DNA from: Cellulomonas terrae
GTDB taxonomy: Bacteria; Actinomycetota; Actinomycetes; Actinomycetales; Cellulomonadaceae
Length of the DNA stretch: 64,000 nucleotides
Assembly (NCBI RefSeq): GCF_007990265.1
Contig: NZ_BJWH01000005.1
Coordinates: forward strand, 124,001 to 188,000
Reading direction: 5' to 3'
Under the pieces are notes generated by a model, which saw only the letters and a list, made by a program, of their open reading frames with translations, was not told the DNA's origin and did no database searches. This document shows, piece by piece, positions 19,411 through 30,628 of the stretch. Made by a program: the position numbers and the translations under genes. Numbering within the stretch: position 1 is the stretch's first letter; every line of letters starts with the position of its first letter.

Positions 19411-20046
19411 GTGGCGCCCGTGGACGAGGAGCGCACGCAGGTCGGGGTCGGCCCGTGGCCGGGGGAGTGGCCGTCGGGTCAGCAGTACGACCCGGAGCTG
19501 CTCGCGCACGGGGACCGCCGCAACGTCGTCGACCGCTACCGGTACTGGACCCTCGAGGCGATCGTCGCCGACCTGGACACGCGCCGGCACTCGTTCCACG
19601 TGGCGATCGAGAACTGGGCGCACGACCTCAACATCGGGTCGGTCGTGCGCACCGCGAACGCGTTCCTGGCGGCGGAGGTGCACATCGTCGGCAACCGCCG
19701 CTGGAACCGGCGCGGTGCCATGGTCACCGACCGCTACCAGCACGTCCGGCACCACCCGACGGTCGAGGACCTGCTCACCTGGGCGGGCGAGCGCGACCTG
19801 CCGGTGCTCGGCGTGGACAACCTCCCCGGCTCCGTGGCTCTGGAGGGCTACCCCCTGCCGCGGGCCTGCGTCCTGCTGTTCGGCCAGGAGTCCGTGGGCC
19901 TCTCCGACGCCGCCCGCGACGCCGCCGTCGACGTCCTGCACATCGCCCAGTTCGGCTCGACCCGCTCCATCAACGCGGGCGCGGCCGCCGCGATCGCCAT
20001 GCACGCCTGGGTCGCGCGGCACGCCGCCCCCGGTGTCCAGGGGTAG
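19411..20046 (+). CDS. TrmH/SpoU-family RNA methyltransferase
   Basis: A 211-residue SPOUT-class methyltransferase that would use SAM to 2'-O-methylate rRNA or tRNA. Motif 1 is DLNIGSVVRTANAF, motif 2 LLFGQESVGLS and motif 3 FGSTRSINAGAAAAIAMHAW, which forms part of the knot and SAM site. No extra RNA-binding domain is visible, and the target base is unknown. Two GTG codons (19411 and 19420) could start translation; neither has a clear ribosome binding site. It begins one base after the GH51 stop but is probably unrelated in role. Confidence 0.88.
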   Translation: MAPVDEERTQVGVGPWPGEWPSGQQYDPELLAHGDRRNVVDRYRYWTLEAIVADLDTRRHSFHVAIENWAHDLNIGSVVRTANAFLAAEVHIVGNRRWNRRGAMVTDRYQHVRHHPTVEDLLTWAGERDLPVLGVDNLPGSVALEGYPLPRACVLLFGQESVGLSDAARDAAVDVLHIAQFGSTRSINAGAAAAIAMHAWVARHAAPGVQG

Positions 20047-20126
20047 AACGTCCCGGGCGTCGCCCCGCGCGGGCGTGCCAGAATCGATGCGATACCCCCT
20101 CCCTCTACGCGCAGGAGATGCTGCAG

Positions 20127-21152
20127 ATGGCCATCGCCACCCCCGAGGTCTACGCCGAGATGATCGACCGGGCGAAGGCGGGCAAGTTCGCCTACCCGGC
20201 CGTGAACGTCACGTCGTCCCAGAGCCTGACCGCCGCCCTGCAGGGCTTCGCCGAGGCGGAGTCCGACGGCATCATCCAGGTCTCCGTCGGCGGTGCCGAG
20301 TACGCCTCCGGCGCGACCGTCAAGGACCGCGTCGCCGGCTCGCTCGCGCTCGCGGCCTACGCGGCCGAGGTCGCCAAGGGCTACCCGGTGACCGTCGCGC
20401 TGCACACCGACCACTGCGCCAAGCAGAACCTCGACTCCTGGGTGCGGCCGCTGCTCGCGCTCGAGATCGAGCAGGTCAAGGCCGGCAAGCTCCCCACGTT
20501 CCAGTCGCACATGTGGGACGGCTCGTCCGTGCCGCTCGACGAGAACCTGGTCATCGCCGAGGAGCTCCTCGAGCTCTCGGTCGCCGCCCGGACGATCCTC
20601 GAGATCGAGGTCGGCGTCGTCGGTGGCGAGGAGGACGGCCACACGGCCGAGATCAACGACAAGCTGTACACGACCGTCGAGGACGGCCTGGCCACGGTCA
20701 AGGCGCTCGGCGCAGGCGAGAAGGGCCGCTACCTGACGGCCCTCACGTTCGGCAACGTGCACGGCGTGTACAAGCCGGGTGCGGTCAAGCTGCGCCCGTC
20801 GATCCTCGCGGAGATCCAGAAGGCCGTCGGTGACGCCATCGGCAAGGAGAACCCGTTCGACCTCGTGTTCCACGGTGGCTCCGGCTCGACCGAGGCCGAG
20901 ATCGCCGAGGCCGTCGACAACGGTGTCATCAAGATGAACATCGACACGGACACGCAGTACGCGTTCAGCCGTCCGGTGGCGGACCACTTCTTCCGCAACT
21001 ACGACGGCGTCCTCAAGGTGGACGGCGAGGTGGGCAACAAGAAGGCCTACGACCCGCGCGCCTGGGGCAAGCTCGCCGAGGCCGGCATGGCCCAGCGCAT
21101 CGCGGAGGCCGCGCGCCAGCTCCGCTCGGCCGGGCACACGCTCGGCGCCTGA
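20127..21152 (+). CDS. fba: Class II fructose-bisphosphate aldolase
   Basis: A 341-residue zinc-dependent aldolase of glycolysis and gluconeogenesis, which cleaves fructose-1,6-bisphosphate to dihydroxyacetone phosphate and glyceraldehyde-3-phosphate. The zinc/catalytic block is VALHTDHCAKQNL, with further ligands in FGNVHGVYK and the phosphate loop in FHGGSGSTEAEI. The ATG at 20127 is preferred because GCAGGAG (20111-20117) is nine bases upstream; the ATG at 20118 touches that site. A strong terminator follows directly. Confidence 0.96.
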   Translation: MAIATPEVYAEMIDRAKAGKFAYPAVNVTSSQSLTAALQGFAEAESDGIIQVSVGGAEYASGATVKDRVAGSLALAAYAAEVAKGYPVTVALHTDHCAKQNLDSWVRPLLALEIEQVKAGKLPTFQSHMWDGSSVPLDENLVIAEELLELSVAARTILEIEVGVVGGEEDGHTAEINDKLYTTVEDGLATVKALGAGEKGRYLTALTFGNVHGVYKPGAVKLRPSILAEIQKAVGDAIGKENPFDLVFHGGSGSTEAEIAEAVDNGVIKMNIDTDTQYAFSRPVADHFFRNYDGVLKVDGEVGNKKAYDPRAWGKLAEAGMAQRIAEAARQLRSAGHTLGA

Positions 21153-21163
21153 CCCCTGACAGT

Positions 21164-21195
21164 CGAAAGGCCCCCCGGTTCCGGGGGGCCTTTCG
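21164..21195. terminator. Rho-independent terminator shared by fba and the STAS gene
   Basis: A perfect 15-bp inverted repeat (CGAAAGGCCCCCCGG, 21164-21178, and its complement, 21181-21195) with a two-base centre. The arms end in AAA/TTT, so the hairpin has a short U tract on either strand. It lies exactly between the fba stop and the stop of the convergent STAS gene, so it can end both transcripts. Confidence 0.9.
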
Positions 21196-21615
21196 TCAGT
21201 TGGTGCTGTCTCCGACCGGTTGGAACTCGGACTCGTCCCCCTCGACGACGTCCAGGAGCTCACCGATCCGCGTCACCTCGAGCAGGAACCGCACGGTGGG
21301 CGGCACCCGCAGCAGGCGGACGCGGTGCTGGGACCGGATGGACAGACGGGCCAGGAACGCGACTCCCGACGAGTCCATGAACGTCACGTGGTGAGCGTCG
21401 ACCTCGATGGGCAGTCCCACCTGCTCCGCCTCCGCGGTCGCCTCCTGCAGCTCGGGGCCGAGGTCGGCGTCGACCTCGCCCGAGAGCACGATGCGTGTGG
21501 CGTCGGTCCCCACGATGACCTGCACCGCCCCCGGCTCTCCGACGACCCCTGCACCCTGGTCGGCCTGCGAGACGTCCGCAGGCCCGTCGGGGATCGTGCT
21601 GTTACCGTCGCGCAC
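21196..21615 (-). CDS. STAS-domain anti-sigma factor antagonist (first of two)
   Basis: A 139-residue protein with one STAS domain after a polar 30-residue N-terminus. The phosphorylatable Ser motif is visible as HVTFMDSSGVAFL, as in RsbV/SpoIIAA. Such proteins bind anti-sigma kinases when unphosphorylated and release the sigma factor. It is convergent with fba and divergent from the PP2C-phosphatase gene starting at 21701. The GTG start at 21615 has AGAGGAG a few bases upstream. Confidence 0.88.
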   Translation of the reverse strand: MRDGNSTIPDGPADVSQADQGAGVVGEPGAVQVIVGTDATRIVLSGEVDADLGPELQEATAEAEQVGLPIEVDAHHVTFMDSSGVAFLARLSIRSQHRVRLLRVPPTVRFLLEVTRIGELLDVVEGDESEFQPVGDSTN

Positions 21616-21700
21616 GGCGCTCCTCTCAGGTACTTCCGGCAGGCACGCGCCGCTTCTCGACGACCAGCCTGTTCGGAACGCTAGACGATCGGAGGTGGTG

Positions 21701-23821
21701 GTGGTCAACTCCCACGCCTCACCGCGCCCCGATCGGGCTCTCGCCGAGGTCCGCGACCGCGCCCTCAGAGCGACTTCCGTGCCGATGGCCCTGCTGGATG
21801 CGTCCGTCACGAACCTCCCCGTGATCTGGGTGAACGATGCGTTCGAGCGGGTGACCGGCTACGGCGTCGAGGAGGCGTTGCAGCGCCAGACGGCGATCCT
21901 GGACGACACCGCCCTGCAGCAGAGCGATCTCACCCGCCTGGAGGCCGGCCTGCGCGCCGGGCACGAGGTCGCCCACACGATCGTCCTGCGCCGTGCCGAC
22001 GGCACCCGGCTCGCCTGCCGCGCGCACCTCTCCCCGGTCCGCGCCGACGACGACGGACCCCCGACCCACTGGGTCGCCGCGCTCCAGGACCTCACGGAGC
22101 AGCTGTCGCACGACGCGGAGCAGGCCGCGATGGTGGAGACGGAACGCCGCGAGCGGCGCAGCCTCGGGCTCATCGCGCAGGTGTCGGACCTCCTCATGGA
22201 CGTCGACGACCCGCACGCCCTGCGCGAGATCGCGACGATCCTGCGCCGGGCCGTCGTCGGGTGGGCGGCGTTCTACCTCAACGACGGCGGCCTGCGCGTG
22301 GCCGACGGGATCGACGCGGGTCGCCCGCCGACCGGCAAGGGCTCGCGCCACGGGGAGGGTCCGACGGTGCGGGACGTCGCACCCGACCTCGTCCAGCAGC
22401 TCCTCGACGCCGAGACCGACCGGCCGGTCGAGGTGGCGCTCGGGAGCTTCTACGGTCCCGGGACGGCGTCCGCGTGGATCGCCCAGCAGGCGGAGGCGGG
22501 GCTGGGGGCAGCCCAGGACGGCACCGAGCGCTCCGTCCTCGTCTTCCCGCTGCCCGGTCGCCGCCGGGTGCTCGGGGTGCTCGTCGTGCACCCGCACGAC
22601 GGTCACGGCCTGCGGGACCTGGAGCCGTCCGTGCGCACGGTCCTGGACCTGACGGCGCGCCGGGTCGGGCTCGTCATCGACAACGCACGGCTCTACGACC
22701 GCGAGCACCGGCTGGCCGAGACGCTCCAGCGGGCGATGCTCCCCGAGCAGGCCGAGGTCGACGGCCTGGACGTGTGGACGTACTACGCGCCGAACTCGGA
22801 GAACGCTCAGGTGGGGGGCGACTGGTACGACGTGCTGCAGGTCAGCCCCGACGTGGTCGGCGTGGTCATCGGGGACGTCGTCGGGCACGACGTCGAGGCG
22901 GCCGCGTCGATGGGTCAGCTGCGCTCGGTGGTCCGCTCCTACATCTTCGACATCACGACGCCCGGCCCGGTGCTGGAGCGTGTCGACCAGCTCGTGGCAG
23001 GGATGCGGGTGCCGCGCCCGGCGGGTCTGGTGCTGTCGACCCTGACCCGGACCGACGACGTGTGGCGGCTGGAGTACTCCCGGGCGGGGCACCTCCCGGC
23101 GCTGCTCGTCCGCGCCGGAGGCGTCACGCTGCTCGACGCGGCGGGCGGTCCGCTGATCGGCTTCGGCGGGACGCCCCGGTCCACCGGGTCGGTCGACCTG
23201 GAGCCCGGCGACGTCGTCGTCTACTACACGGACGGCCTCATCGAGCGCCGCGACCGCGGCCTGCGCGACGGGCTCGGGGCCCTGTCGGCGGTGGCCGCGG
23301 CCGTCACGGCACGGGACGCGGCGGGCGTCGGCGAGGAGCTGCTGTCGCGGCTCGCGGACCACCCCGAGGACGATGTCGCCGTCGTCGTGGTGCGCGTGCC
23401 GTCCCCGCTGGACACGTCCGGGCGCACGCGCAGCCCTCGCCGGCGTCGCTGGTCGCTGCCGAGCGAGGCGGCGTCGATCGGGCGCGCGCGGCACGCGGTG
23501 GTGCGGACCTGCCAGGCGTGGGGGATCGAGGACGCGGCGAACGCCGAGCTCGTGGTCTCCGAGCTCGTCGCCAACGCCGTCCTGCACGGGTTCGGGCACG
23601 TGTCGCTGCAGCTCTACGACACGGGGGACGGCCTGCGCATCGAGGTCGAGGACGCCAACCCCGCGCCGCCGGTCACGACCGACGGGCACCCTGGCCGGGT
23701 GGGCGGCTTCGGCATGCAGATCGTCGAGCGCCTCGCGGACTGGGGCTGGCGGCAGTCCCGCGGCGGCAAGCTGGTGTGGGCGAAGGTGCGACCCGGCTCG
23801 CTGCCGGACGGCGGACGCTAG
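21701..23821 (+). CDS. PAS-GAF-PP2C (SpoIIE) phosphatase fused to an HATPase kinase-like domain
   Basis: About 706 residues with four domains: PAS (about 25-130, VIWVNDAFERVTGY), GAF (about 150-335), SpoIIE/PP2C phosphatase (about 340-565, with metal-site motifs VGGDWYD, IGDVVGHD and EDDVAVV) and an RsbW-like HATPase (about 583-697, N-box ELVVSELVANAVLHG, G-box GGFGMQIVERLADWG). It therefore combines both halves of a partner-switch: dephosphorylating and phosphorylating STAS antagonists. STAS genes flank it on both sides. The signal is unknown; no LOV-type Cys is seen in the PAS domain. Three consecutive GTG codons (21695, 21698, 21701) follow GGAGG; the last has the best spacing. Confidence 0.9.
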   Translation: MVNSHASPRPDRALAEVRDRALRATSVPMALLDASVTNLPVIWVNDAFERVTGYGVEEALQRQTAILDDTALQQSDLTRLEAGLRAGHEVAHTIVLRRADGTRLACRAHLSPVRADDDGPPTHWVAALQDLTEQLSHDAEQAAMVETERRERRSLGLIAQVSDLLMDVDDPHALREIATILRRAVVGWAAFYLNDGGLRVADGIDAGRPPTGKGSRHGEGPTVRDVAPDLVQQLLDAETDRPVEVALGSFYGPGTASAWIAQQAEAGLGAAQDGTERSVLVFPLPGRRRVLGVLVVHPHDGHGLRDLEPSVRTVLDLTARRVGLVIDNARLYDREHRLAETLQRAMLPEQAEVDGLDVWTYYAPNSENAQVGGDWYDVLQVSPDVVGVVIGDVVGHDVEAAASMGQLRSVVRSYIFDITTPGPVLERVDQLVAGMRVPRPAGLVLSTLTRTDDVWRLEYSRAGHLPALLVRAGGVTLLDAAGGPLIGFGGTPRSTGSVDLEPGDVVVYYTDGLIERRDRGLRDGLGALSAVAAAVTARDAAGVGEELLSRLADHPEDDVAVVVVRVPSPLDTSGRTRSPRRRRWSLPSEAASIGRARHAVVRTCQAWGIEDAANAELVVSELVANAVLHGFGHVSLQLYDTGDGLRIEVEDANPAPPVTTDGHPGRVGGFGMQIVERLADWGWRQSRGGKLVWAKVRPGSLPDGGR

Positions 23822-24189
23822 GCCGGGGCGGACGCGCCGTCGGGACGGCGGAAGTCCGTCTGCTCGACGCTCGACTCGCACCGGTGGTCCGCGTCGATGC
23901 GGAACAGGTCGAGGGCGCCGCAGATCTCGATGACGAACAGGTCCCGCGGGTCCGCGCCGCGCAGGACGGTCGCTCCGCCGCGCTTGCGACCGGCGTCGGC
24001 GAGCGAGATGAGGAAGGCCGCCCCGGTCGAGTCCATGAAGGTGACCCGGCACATGTCGATGACCACGAGCTGACGGCGAAGGCCCACGACGCGCGCGGCG
24101 ATCTCCGGGAACTGGTCACGCTCGGCCAGGTCCAGGTCGCCGGCGACGGTCAACGTCGTCGAGGTCGAGGACGTCGAGATCTCGATCAT
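23818..24189 (-). CDS. STAS-domain anti-sigma factor antagonist (second of two)
   Basis: A 123-residue single STAS domain protein with the phosphorylation motif VTFMDSTGAAFL. It converges on the phosphatase/kinase gene and the two share CTAG (23818-23821) as both stop codons. It resembles the other STAS protein at 21196-21615, but its target Ser is followed by Thr rather than Ser. The two may be alternative substrates of the protein encoded between them. Start ATG at 24189 with only a weak ribosome binding site. Confidence 0.87.
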   Translation of the reverse strand: MIEISTSSTSTTLTVAGDLDLAERDQFPEIAARVVGLRRQLVVIDMCRVTFMDSTGAAFLISLADAGRKRGGATVLRGADPRDLFVIEICGALDLFRIDADHRCESSVEQTDFRRPDGASAPA

Positions 24190-24297
24190 GGGCACCCTGT
24201 CTGCGGGGGGAGGTGCGTGCCGAACAGTGGTCCAGGTCGGCGGGACGACTGTAGTCGCGCTCCCAGCGCGTCGCACGCGGTGAGGGAGACTGGGTCC

Positions 24298-24726
24298 ATG
24301 AGCCACGAGAACCTGCTGGACGGTCCCGCCCCGACGCTGCTGCCCGCCGACGGCCCGGACGCCGACGCCCGCGCGGCACTGAGCAGCGGAGCCACCCCGC
24401 GGGAGGCGGTCGCCGCGGCTCCGGCGGCGTCGATCCTGTGGGCGCTGCTGGCCGAGAACGCCCTCGCCGACGACGGTGACCCGGTGGCCGCCTACGCCTA
24501 CGCGCGCACGGGCTACCACCGCGGTCTCGACGCGCTGCGCCGGGCCGGCTGGCGCGGTCGCGGGCCGATCCCCGCGGACCACGCGCCCAACGAGGGGTTC
24601 CTGCGGTCGCTGCTCGCGCTCGCGGAGGCCGCGGAGGCCATCGGCGAGTCCGAGGAGGCGACGCGGTGCGAGACGTTCCTCGTCGACAGCGGCACCTCGG
24701 TCACCGAGGTCGCCAACCTACGGTGA
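24298..24726 (+). CDS. DUF3151 family protein
   Basis: A 142-residue soluble helical protein with the actinobacterial DUF3151 pattern: a short N-terminal NLL..P.PTLLP segment, VAAAPAASILWALLAENAL, then RTGYHRGLDALRRAGWRGRGPIP and NEGFLRSLLALAEAAEAI. The family has no known function and is usually found near purine or central-metabolism genes, as here with fba upstream and purA downstream. Confidence 0.85.
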   Translation: MSHENLLDGPAPTLLPADGPDADARAALSSGATPREAVAAAPAASILWALLAENALADDGDPVAAYAYARTGYHRGLDALRRAGWRGRGPIPADHAPNEGFLRSLLALAEAAEAIGESEEATRCETFLVDSGTSVTEVANLR

Positions 24727-24819
24727 ACATGACCATCTCTTGACGGTCCGGTACCCTCTCGGAGGTACTGGGTCACTGCCGCCCGGTGCCCGCGCCCTCT
24801 CCACGGGCGCGCACCGTAG

Positions 24820-26701
<1,882 letters not shown>

Positions 26702-26720
26702 GCGAGCAGTATGTCGAGGG

Positions 26721-27983
26721 TCAGACCGTCGCGGCGAGGGGTGCCGGGACGGCGACCTCGAGCTCGGCGACCATCCGCTGACGGACCACCGCGACGGGGT
26801 AGGCGACGGCGACGAGACACAGGGCCGTCGCGCCGACGAAGACCGCCGGCAGCCCCCACTGCTCCGCGACGAGCCCGCCGAGCAGCGCCCCGATGGGCAT
26901 GAGCCCGTACGCCAGGGTCCGGCCGGCGCCCCCCACGCGGCCGAGCATCCCGGGCGCGACCATCCGCTGGCGCATCGACTGCGAGATCACGTTCCCGTTG
27001 GTGTTGGTGAACCCGAGCAGGAACACCGCGGTCGCGATGGCGGGCACGGTGGGCACGAGCACGGGGACCAGGAGCAGCAGGGTGTTCAGCGTCCAGCAGC
27101 CCAGCAGGAGCCGGACCTCGGGGATGCGGCGGCCGAGCGGCTCGGCGGTGAGCGAGCCGAGCACGGCACCCACCGCCAGCCCGGCGAGCACCAGCGGGTA
27201 GTGCGCGGGCTCGAGCCCGACGCGCGAGCCGGGACCGACCATCCAGAGCACGAACACCGCGAAGTAGCCGGTGTTCGCCAGGTTCAGCACGGAGCCCGCC
27301 ACGAGCAGCGGTCGCAGCACCGGGTGCCGGACGAGGAAGCCGACGCCCTCCCGGACCTCGGACGACGCCGAGCGTCGCTCCGTCGCGGCGTGCCGGTACG
27401 ACCCGGGGATGCGGGTGGCGATGAGCAGGAGCGCGAGCACGCCGAGCCCCGCGGGGAGCCCGAACAGCCACCCGGCGCCGAGGGCGAGCATCCCGCCGGC
27501 GACCGGTCCGCCGACGAACGCGGACATGACCTGCTGCGCGGCGAGCGTGCGGCCGTTGGCGGCGTCGAGGCGGGAGCGCGGCACGAGGTCGGGCACGAGC
27601 GCCGAGCCGGCGAGGTCGACGAAGACGTCGGTCACCCCGTAGAGCAGGACGATCACCGTCAGCGCGGGCATCGTCATCTGCCCCGATGCTGCCAGCCACA
27701 CCGCGACCGCGAGCAGGGTGGCACGGGCGGCGAGCGCGACGACCTGGGTGTCCTTCCGGTCGCGACGGTCGACCACCACGCCGGCGGCGAGCCCGAGCAC
27801 GAGCCAGGGGAGCCACGCGGCGGCGGTGAGCAGCGCGATCTGGGTGGGGGAGCGGGTCAGGGTGAGGGCGTAGAGGGGGACGCCGGTCTGCACGATGCCG
27901 TCGCCGAGGTTCGCCATCCCGGTGGCGGTGAGGTGGGCGGCGAACCTGCGACCGAGCGGCTTCCGCGTGGCGACCTCGGGCAT
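26721..27983 (-). CDS. MFS efflux transporter
   Basis: A 420-residue major facilitator with 12 hydrophobic segments and the motif A-like loop GVVVDRRDRKDTQVV between helices 2 and 3. It resembles the MFS_3/EntS-type exporters of drugs or siderophores rather than a sugar importer. It is divergent from an ArsR-like regulator gene with three tandem operator-like repeats in between, the usual layout of a regulated efflux pump. The substrate cannot be read from the sequence. Confidence 0.88.
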   Translation of the reverse strand: MPEVATRKPLGRRFAAHLTATGMANLGDGIVQTGVPLYALTLTRSPTQIALLTAAAWLPWLVLGLAAGVVVDRRDRKDTQVVALAARATLLAVAVWLAASGQMTMPALTVIVLLYGVTDVFVDLAGSALVPDLVPRSRLDAANGRTLAAQQVMSAFVGGPVAGGMLALGAGWLFGLPAGLGVLALLLIATRIPGSYRHAATERRSASSEVREGVGFLVRHPVLRPLLVAGSVLNLANTGYFAVFVLWMVGPGSRVGLEPAHYPLVLAGLAVGAVLGSLTAEPLGRRIPEVRLLLGCWTLNTLLLLVPVLVPTVPAIATAVFLLGFTNTNGNVISQSMRQRMVAPGMLGRVGGAGRTLAYGLMPIGALLGGLVAEQWGLPAVFVGATALCLVAVAYPVAVVRQRMVAELEVAVPAPLAATV

Positions 27984-28011
27984 GGCGTACCCCCGCTACG
28001 ATTGAAGAGGA

Positions 28012-28053
28012 AACTCTGCAAAGACAACTCTGCAAAGGTATCTCTGCGAATGA
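28012..28053. repeat. Three 14-bp tandem repeats, operator candidate
   Basis: The unit AACTCTGCAAAG plus two bases begins at 28012 and 28026 exactly, and a degenerate copy (ATCTCTGCGAAT) begins at 28040. The period is 14 bases throughout. The array fills the space between the divergent MFS and ArsR-like genes, is AT-rich against its surroundings, and runs into the arsR-like start codon at 28050. It is most likely the binding site of that regulator. Confidence 0.7.
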
Positions 28054-28646
28054 GCGAGAGCAAGCCCCTGCCGTTCCGGGCCCGCGCCATCGGCCCGGAG
28101 GAGCTCAAGGCGCTGGCGCACCCCCTGCGGATGGCGATGTACGACTACCTGTCCGAGCACGGCTCGGCCACCGCCAGCCAGCTCGGCCGGCACCTCGGGG
28201 AGAGCAGCGGGCAGACCAGCTACCACCTCCGGCAGCTCGAGAAGCACGGGTTCGTCGAGGACGACCCCGCCCACGAACGCGGCCGGGACCGGTGGTGGCG
28301 CACGGTTGGGTACAGCCTCGACGGCCGGGACATGCTCCGCGACCCCCGGACCGCGGACGCCGCCAAGGCGCTGCTGCAGGGGGTCGTCGCCGACCGCGCC
28401 CAGGTGCTCCAGCGATGGCTGACCACGGGGGACACCCCGGAGTGGGAGGCCGCGTCGCTCAACGACCGGACGACGGCGGACCTGACGCTCGAGGAGATGC
28501 AGGAGGTCGTGCTCGCGGTGCAGGAGGTCGTCGACGGCGCGGTCAAGCGGGCCAAGGAGCGCAAGGCCGCCGGCGAGACGGAGGGCCGCCGACGCGTGCG
28601 GATCTACGTCGACGCGCTCCCGCTCCCGCTCGACGATGACGCCTGA
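28050..28646 (+). CDS. ArsR-type winged-helix regulator
   Basis: A 198-residue regulator with an ArsR/HTH_20-like winged helix in residues 15-90 ([21 protein letters not shown], then [22 protein letters not shown]). No Cys metal site is present, so it senses something other than soft metals. The C-terminal half is helical and charged. It is divergent from the MFS pump gene and probably represses it. The ATG at 28050 lies inside the third copy of a 14-bp repeat, so binding would cover the translation start; a leaderless transcript is possible. Confidence 0.85.
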   Translation: MSESKPLPFRARAIGPEELKALAHPLRMAMYDYLSEHGSATASQLGRHLGESSGQTSYHLRQLEKHGFVEDDPAHERGRDRWWRTVGYSLDGRDMLRDPRTADAAKALLQGVVADRAQVLQRWLTTGDTPEWEAASLNDRTTADLTLEEMQEVVLAVQEVVDGAVKRAKERKAAGETEGRRRVRIYVDALPLPLDDDA

Positions 28647-28751
28647 GTTGTGCAGATCGAAAGAATCGCGGATGTTTCAGGCGTGAGGTGATGGAATCCC
28701 CGGGCGAAGAGGTCCACGGTGGAAGGACTGGATCCTTTCTCGGAGGTCGTC

Positions 28752-30617
28752 ATGACGCTCGTCGAGCACTACCCCCTGCTCACCGTCCCGGCTGCACCCG
28801 GTGTGCACCGGCACCGGGCGCTGCACTCGTGGGTCGGGGCGGTCGCGGCACTCACGGAACCGGACGACGTCGTCTGGGTCGACGGTTCCGCCGAGCAGGC
28901 CGCCGCGCTCGTCGAGGGGATGGTCGAGGCGGGCACCCTCCTCCGGCTGAACGAGGAGCTCCGGCCTGGTTCGTACCTTGCGCGCTCCGACCCGTCCGAC
29001 GTCGCCCGCGTCGAGGACCGCACCTTCATCTGCTCGGTCGACCCCGACGACGCCGGCCCGACCAACCACTGGCGGGAGCCCCACGTCATGCGCGCCGAGC
29101 TGGCGGGCGTGTTCGCCGGGTCGATGCGCGGCCGGACCATGTACGTCGTCCCGTTCTCGATGGGCCCGCTCGGCGGACCGATCTCGCAGCTCGGCGTGCA
29201 GGTCACCGACTCCCCGTACGTCGTCGTGAGCATGCGCGTGATGACGAGGGTCGGCACCCCGGTGCTGGACCTGCTCGGCACCGACGGCGACTTCGTCCCG
29301 GCGGTCCACTCGGTCGGTGCCCCGCTCGAGCCCGACGAGAGCGACGTCCCGTGGCCGTGCAACGAGACGAAGTACATCGCGCACTTCCCCGAGACGCGGG
29401 AGATCTGGTCCTACGGGTCCGGCTACGGCGGCAACGCGCTGCTGGGCAAGAAGTGCTTCGCGCTGCGGATCGCGTCGGTCATGGCCCGCGACGAGGGCTG
29501 GTTCGCCGAGCACATGCTCGTGCTGCGCGTGACGTCGCCGGCGGGCCGGGTCTCGCACGTCGCGGCGGCGTTCCCGTCGGCGTGCGGGAAGACGAACCTC
29601 GCGATGCTCCAGCCCACGATCCCGGGCTGGAAGGTCGAGACCATCGGCGACGACATCGCGTGGCTGCGGCCCGGCGGCCCGGGCACCGACGGGCGGCTGC
29701 GGGCGATCAACCCCGAGGCGGGCTTCTTCGGCGTCGCACCGGGCACCGGCGAGGCGACCAACCCCGCCGCGATCGCGACCCTGGCGCACGACGTGATCTT
29801 CACCAACGTCGCGCTGACCGACGACGGAGACGTGTGGTGGGAAGGCCTGACCGAGACGCCGCCCGACCACCTCGTCGACTGGCGCGGGAACGACTGGACG
29901 CCGGCGTCCGAGACGCCGGCCGCCCACCCCAACAGCCGGTTCACGGTCGCTGCGGACCAGTGCCCGACCATCGCCGACTCCTGGGACTCGCCCGAGGGCG
30001 TGCCGATCGACGCGATCTGGTTCGGCGGGCGACGGGCCACGAACGTGCCGCTGGTCGCGCAGGCGCGGAGCTGGTCGCACGGCGTGTTCCTCGGCGCGAC
30101 GATCGCCTCCGAGCAGACCGCCGCCGCCGAGGGGCCCGTCGGCGCCCTGCGTCGCGACCCCTTCGCCATGCTCCCGTTCTGCGGCTACAACATGGCCGAC
30201 CACTGGGGCCACTGGCTCCGGCTCGGCGCGCAGCTGTCCGCACGCGGCATCCCGCTGCCGGCGATCTTCGGCGTCAACTGGTTCCGCAAGGGCGCGGACG
30301 GGTCCTACCTGTGGCCCGGGTTCGGGGAGAACGCCCGGGTACTGGCCTGGGCGCTGCAGCGGCTCGACGGGTCGGTGGAGGGGACCGACTCGCCGATCGG
30401 CGTGCTGCCCGCCGACGGCGAGCTCGACGTGAGCGGGCTCGAGCTGCCGCCGGGCACGCTGGAGCAGCTGCTCGCGGTCGACCCCGCTGCGTGGCTGGCG
30501 GAGTGCGACCTGACCGAGGAGTTCTTCGCGCAGTTCGGCGACCGTCTGCCGCTCGCGATGGTCGACGAGCTCGACGCCCTGCGGACCCGTCTGCAGGCCG
30601 CGGAGGCCGCCGGGTAG
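28752..30617 (+). CDS. pckG: Phosphoenolpyruvate carboxykinase (GTP)
   Basis: A 621-residue GTP-dependent PEPCK, which converts oxaloacetate to PEP in gluconeogenesis. Visible are [16 protein letters not shown] (substrate site), the P-loop with the reactive Cys ([13 protein letters not shown]), [12 protein letters not shown] and [22 protein letters not shown]. The ATG at 28752 has GGAGG (28742-28746) five bases away; an in-frame GTG at 28719 would add 11 residues without a typical sequence. It points to growth on organic acids or control of anaplerotic flux. Confidence 0.96.
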   Translation: MTLVEHYPLLTVPAAPGVHRHRALHSWVGAVAALTEPDDVVWVDGSAEQAAALVEGMVEAGTLLRLNEELRPGSYLARSDPSDVARVEDRTFICSVDPDDAGPTNHWREPHVMRAELAGVFAGSMRGRTMYVVPFSMGPLGGPISQLGVQVTDSPYVVVSMRVMTRVGTPVLDLLGTDGDFVPAVHSVGAPLEPDESDVPWPCNETKYIAHFPETREIWSYGSGYGGNALLGKKCFALRIASVMARDEGWFAEHMLVLRVTSPAGRVSHVAAAFPSACGKTNLAMLQPTIPGWKVETIGDDIAWLRPGGPGTDGRLRAINPEAGFFGVAPGTGEATNPAAIATLAHDVIFTNVALTDDGDVWWEGLTETPPDHLVDWRGNDWTPASETPAAHPNSRFTVAADQCPTIADSWDSPEGVPIDAIWFGGRRATNVPLVAQARSWSHGVFLGATIASEQTAAAEGPVGALRRDPFAMLPFCGYNMADHWGHWLRLGAQLSARGIPLPAIFGVNWFRKGADGSYLWPGFGENARVLAWALQRLDGSVEGTDSPIGVLPADGELDVSGLELPPGTLEQLLAVDPAAWLAECDLTEEFFAQFGDRLPLAMVDELDALRTRLQAAEAAG

Positions 30618-30628
30618 GCTCCCGGCAC

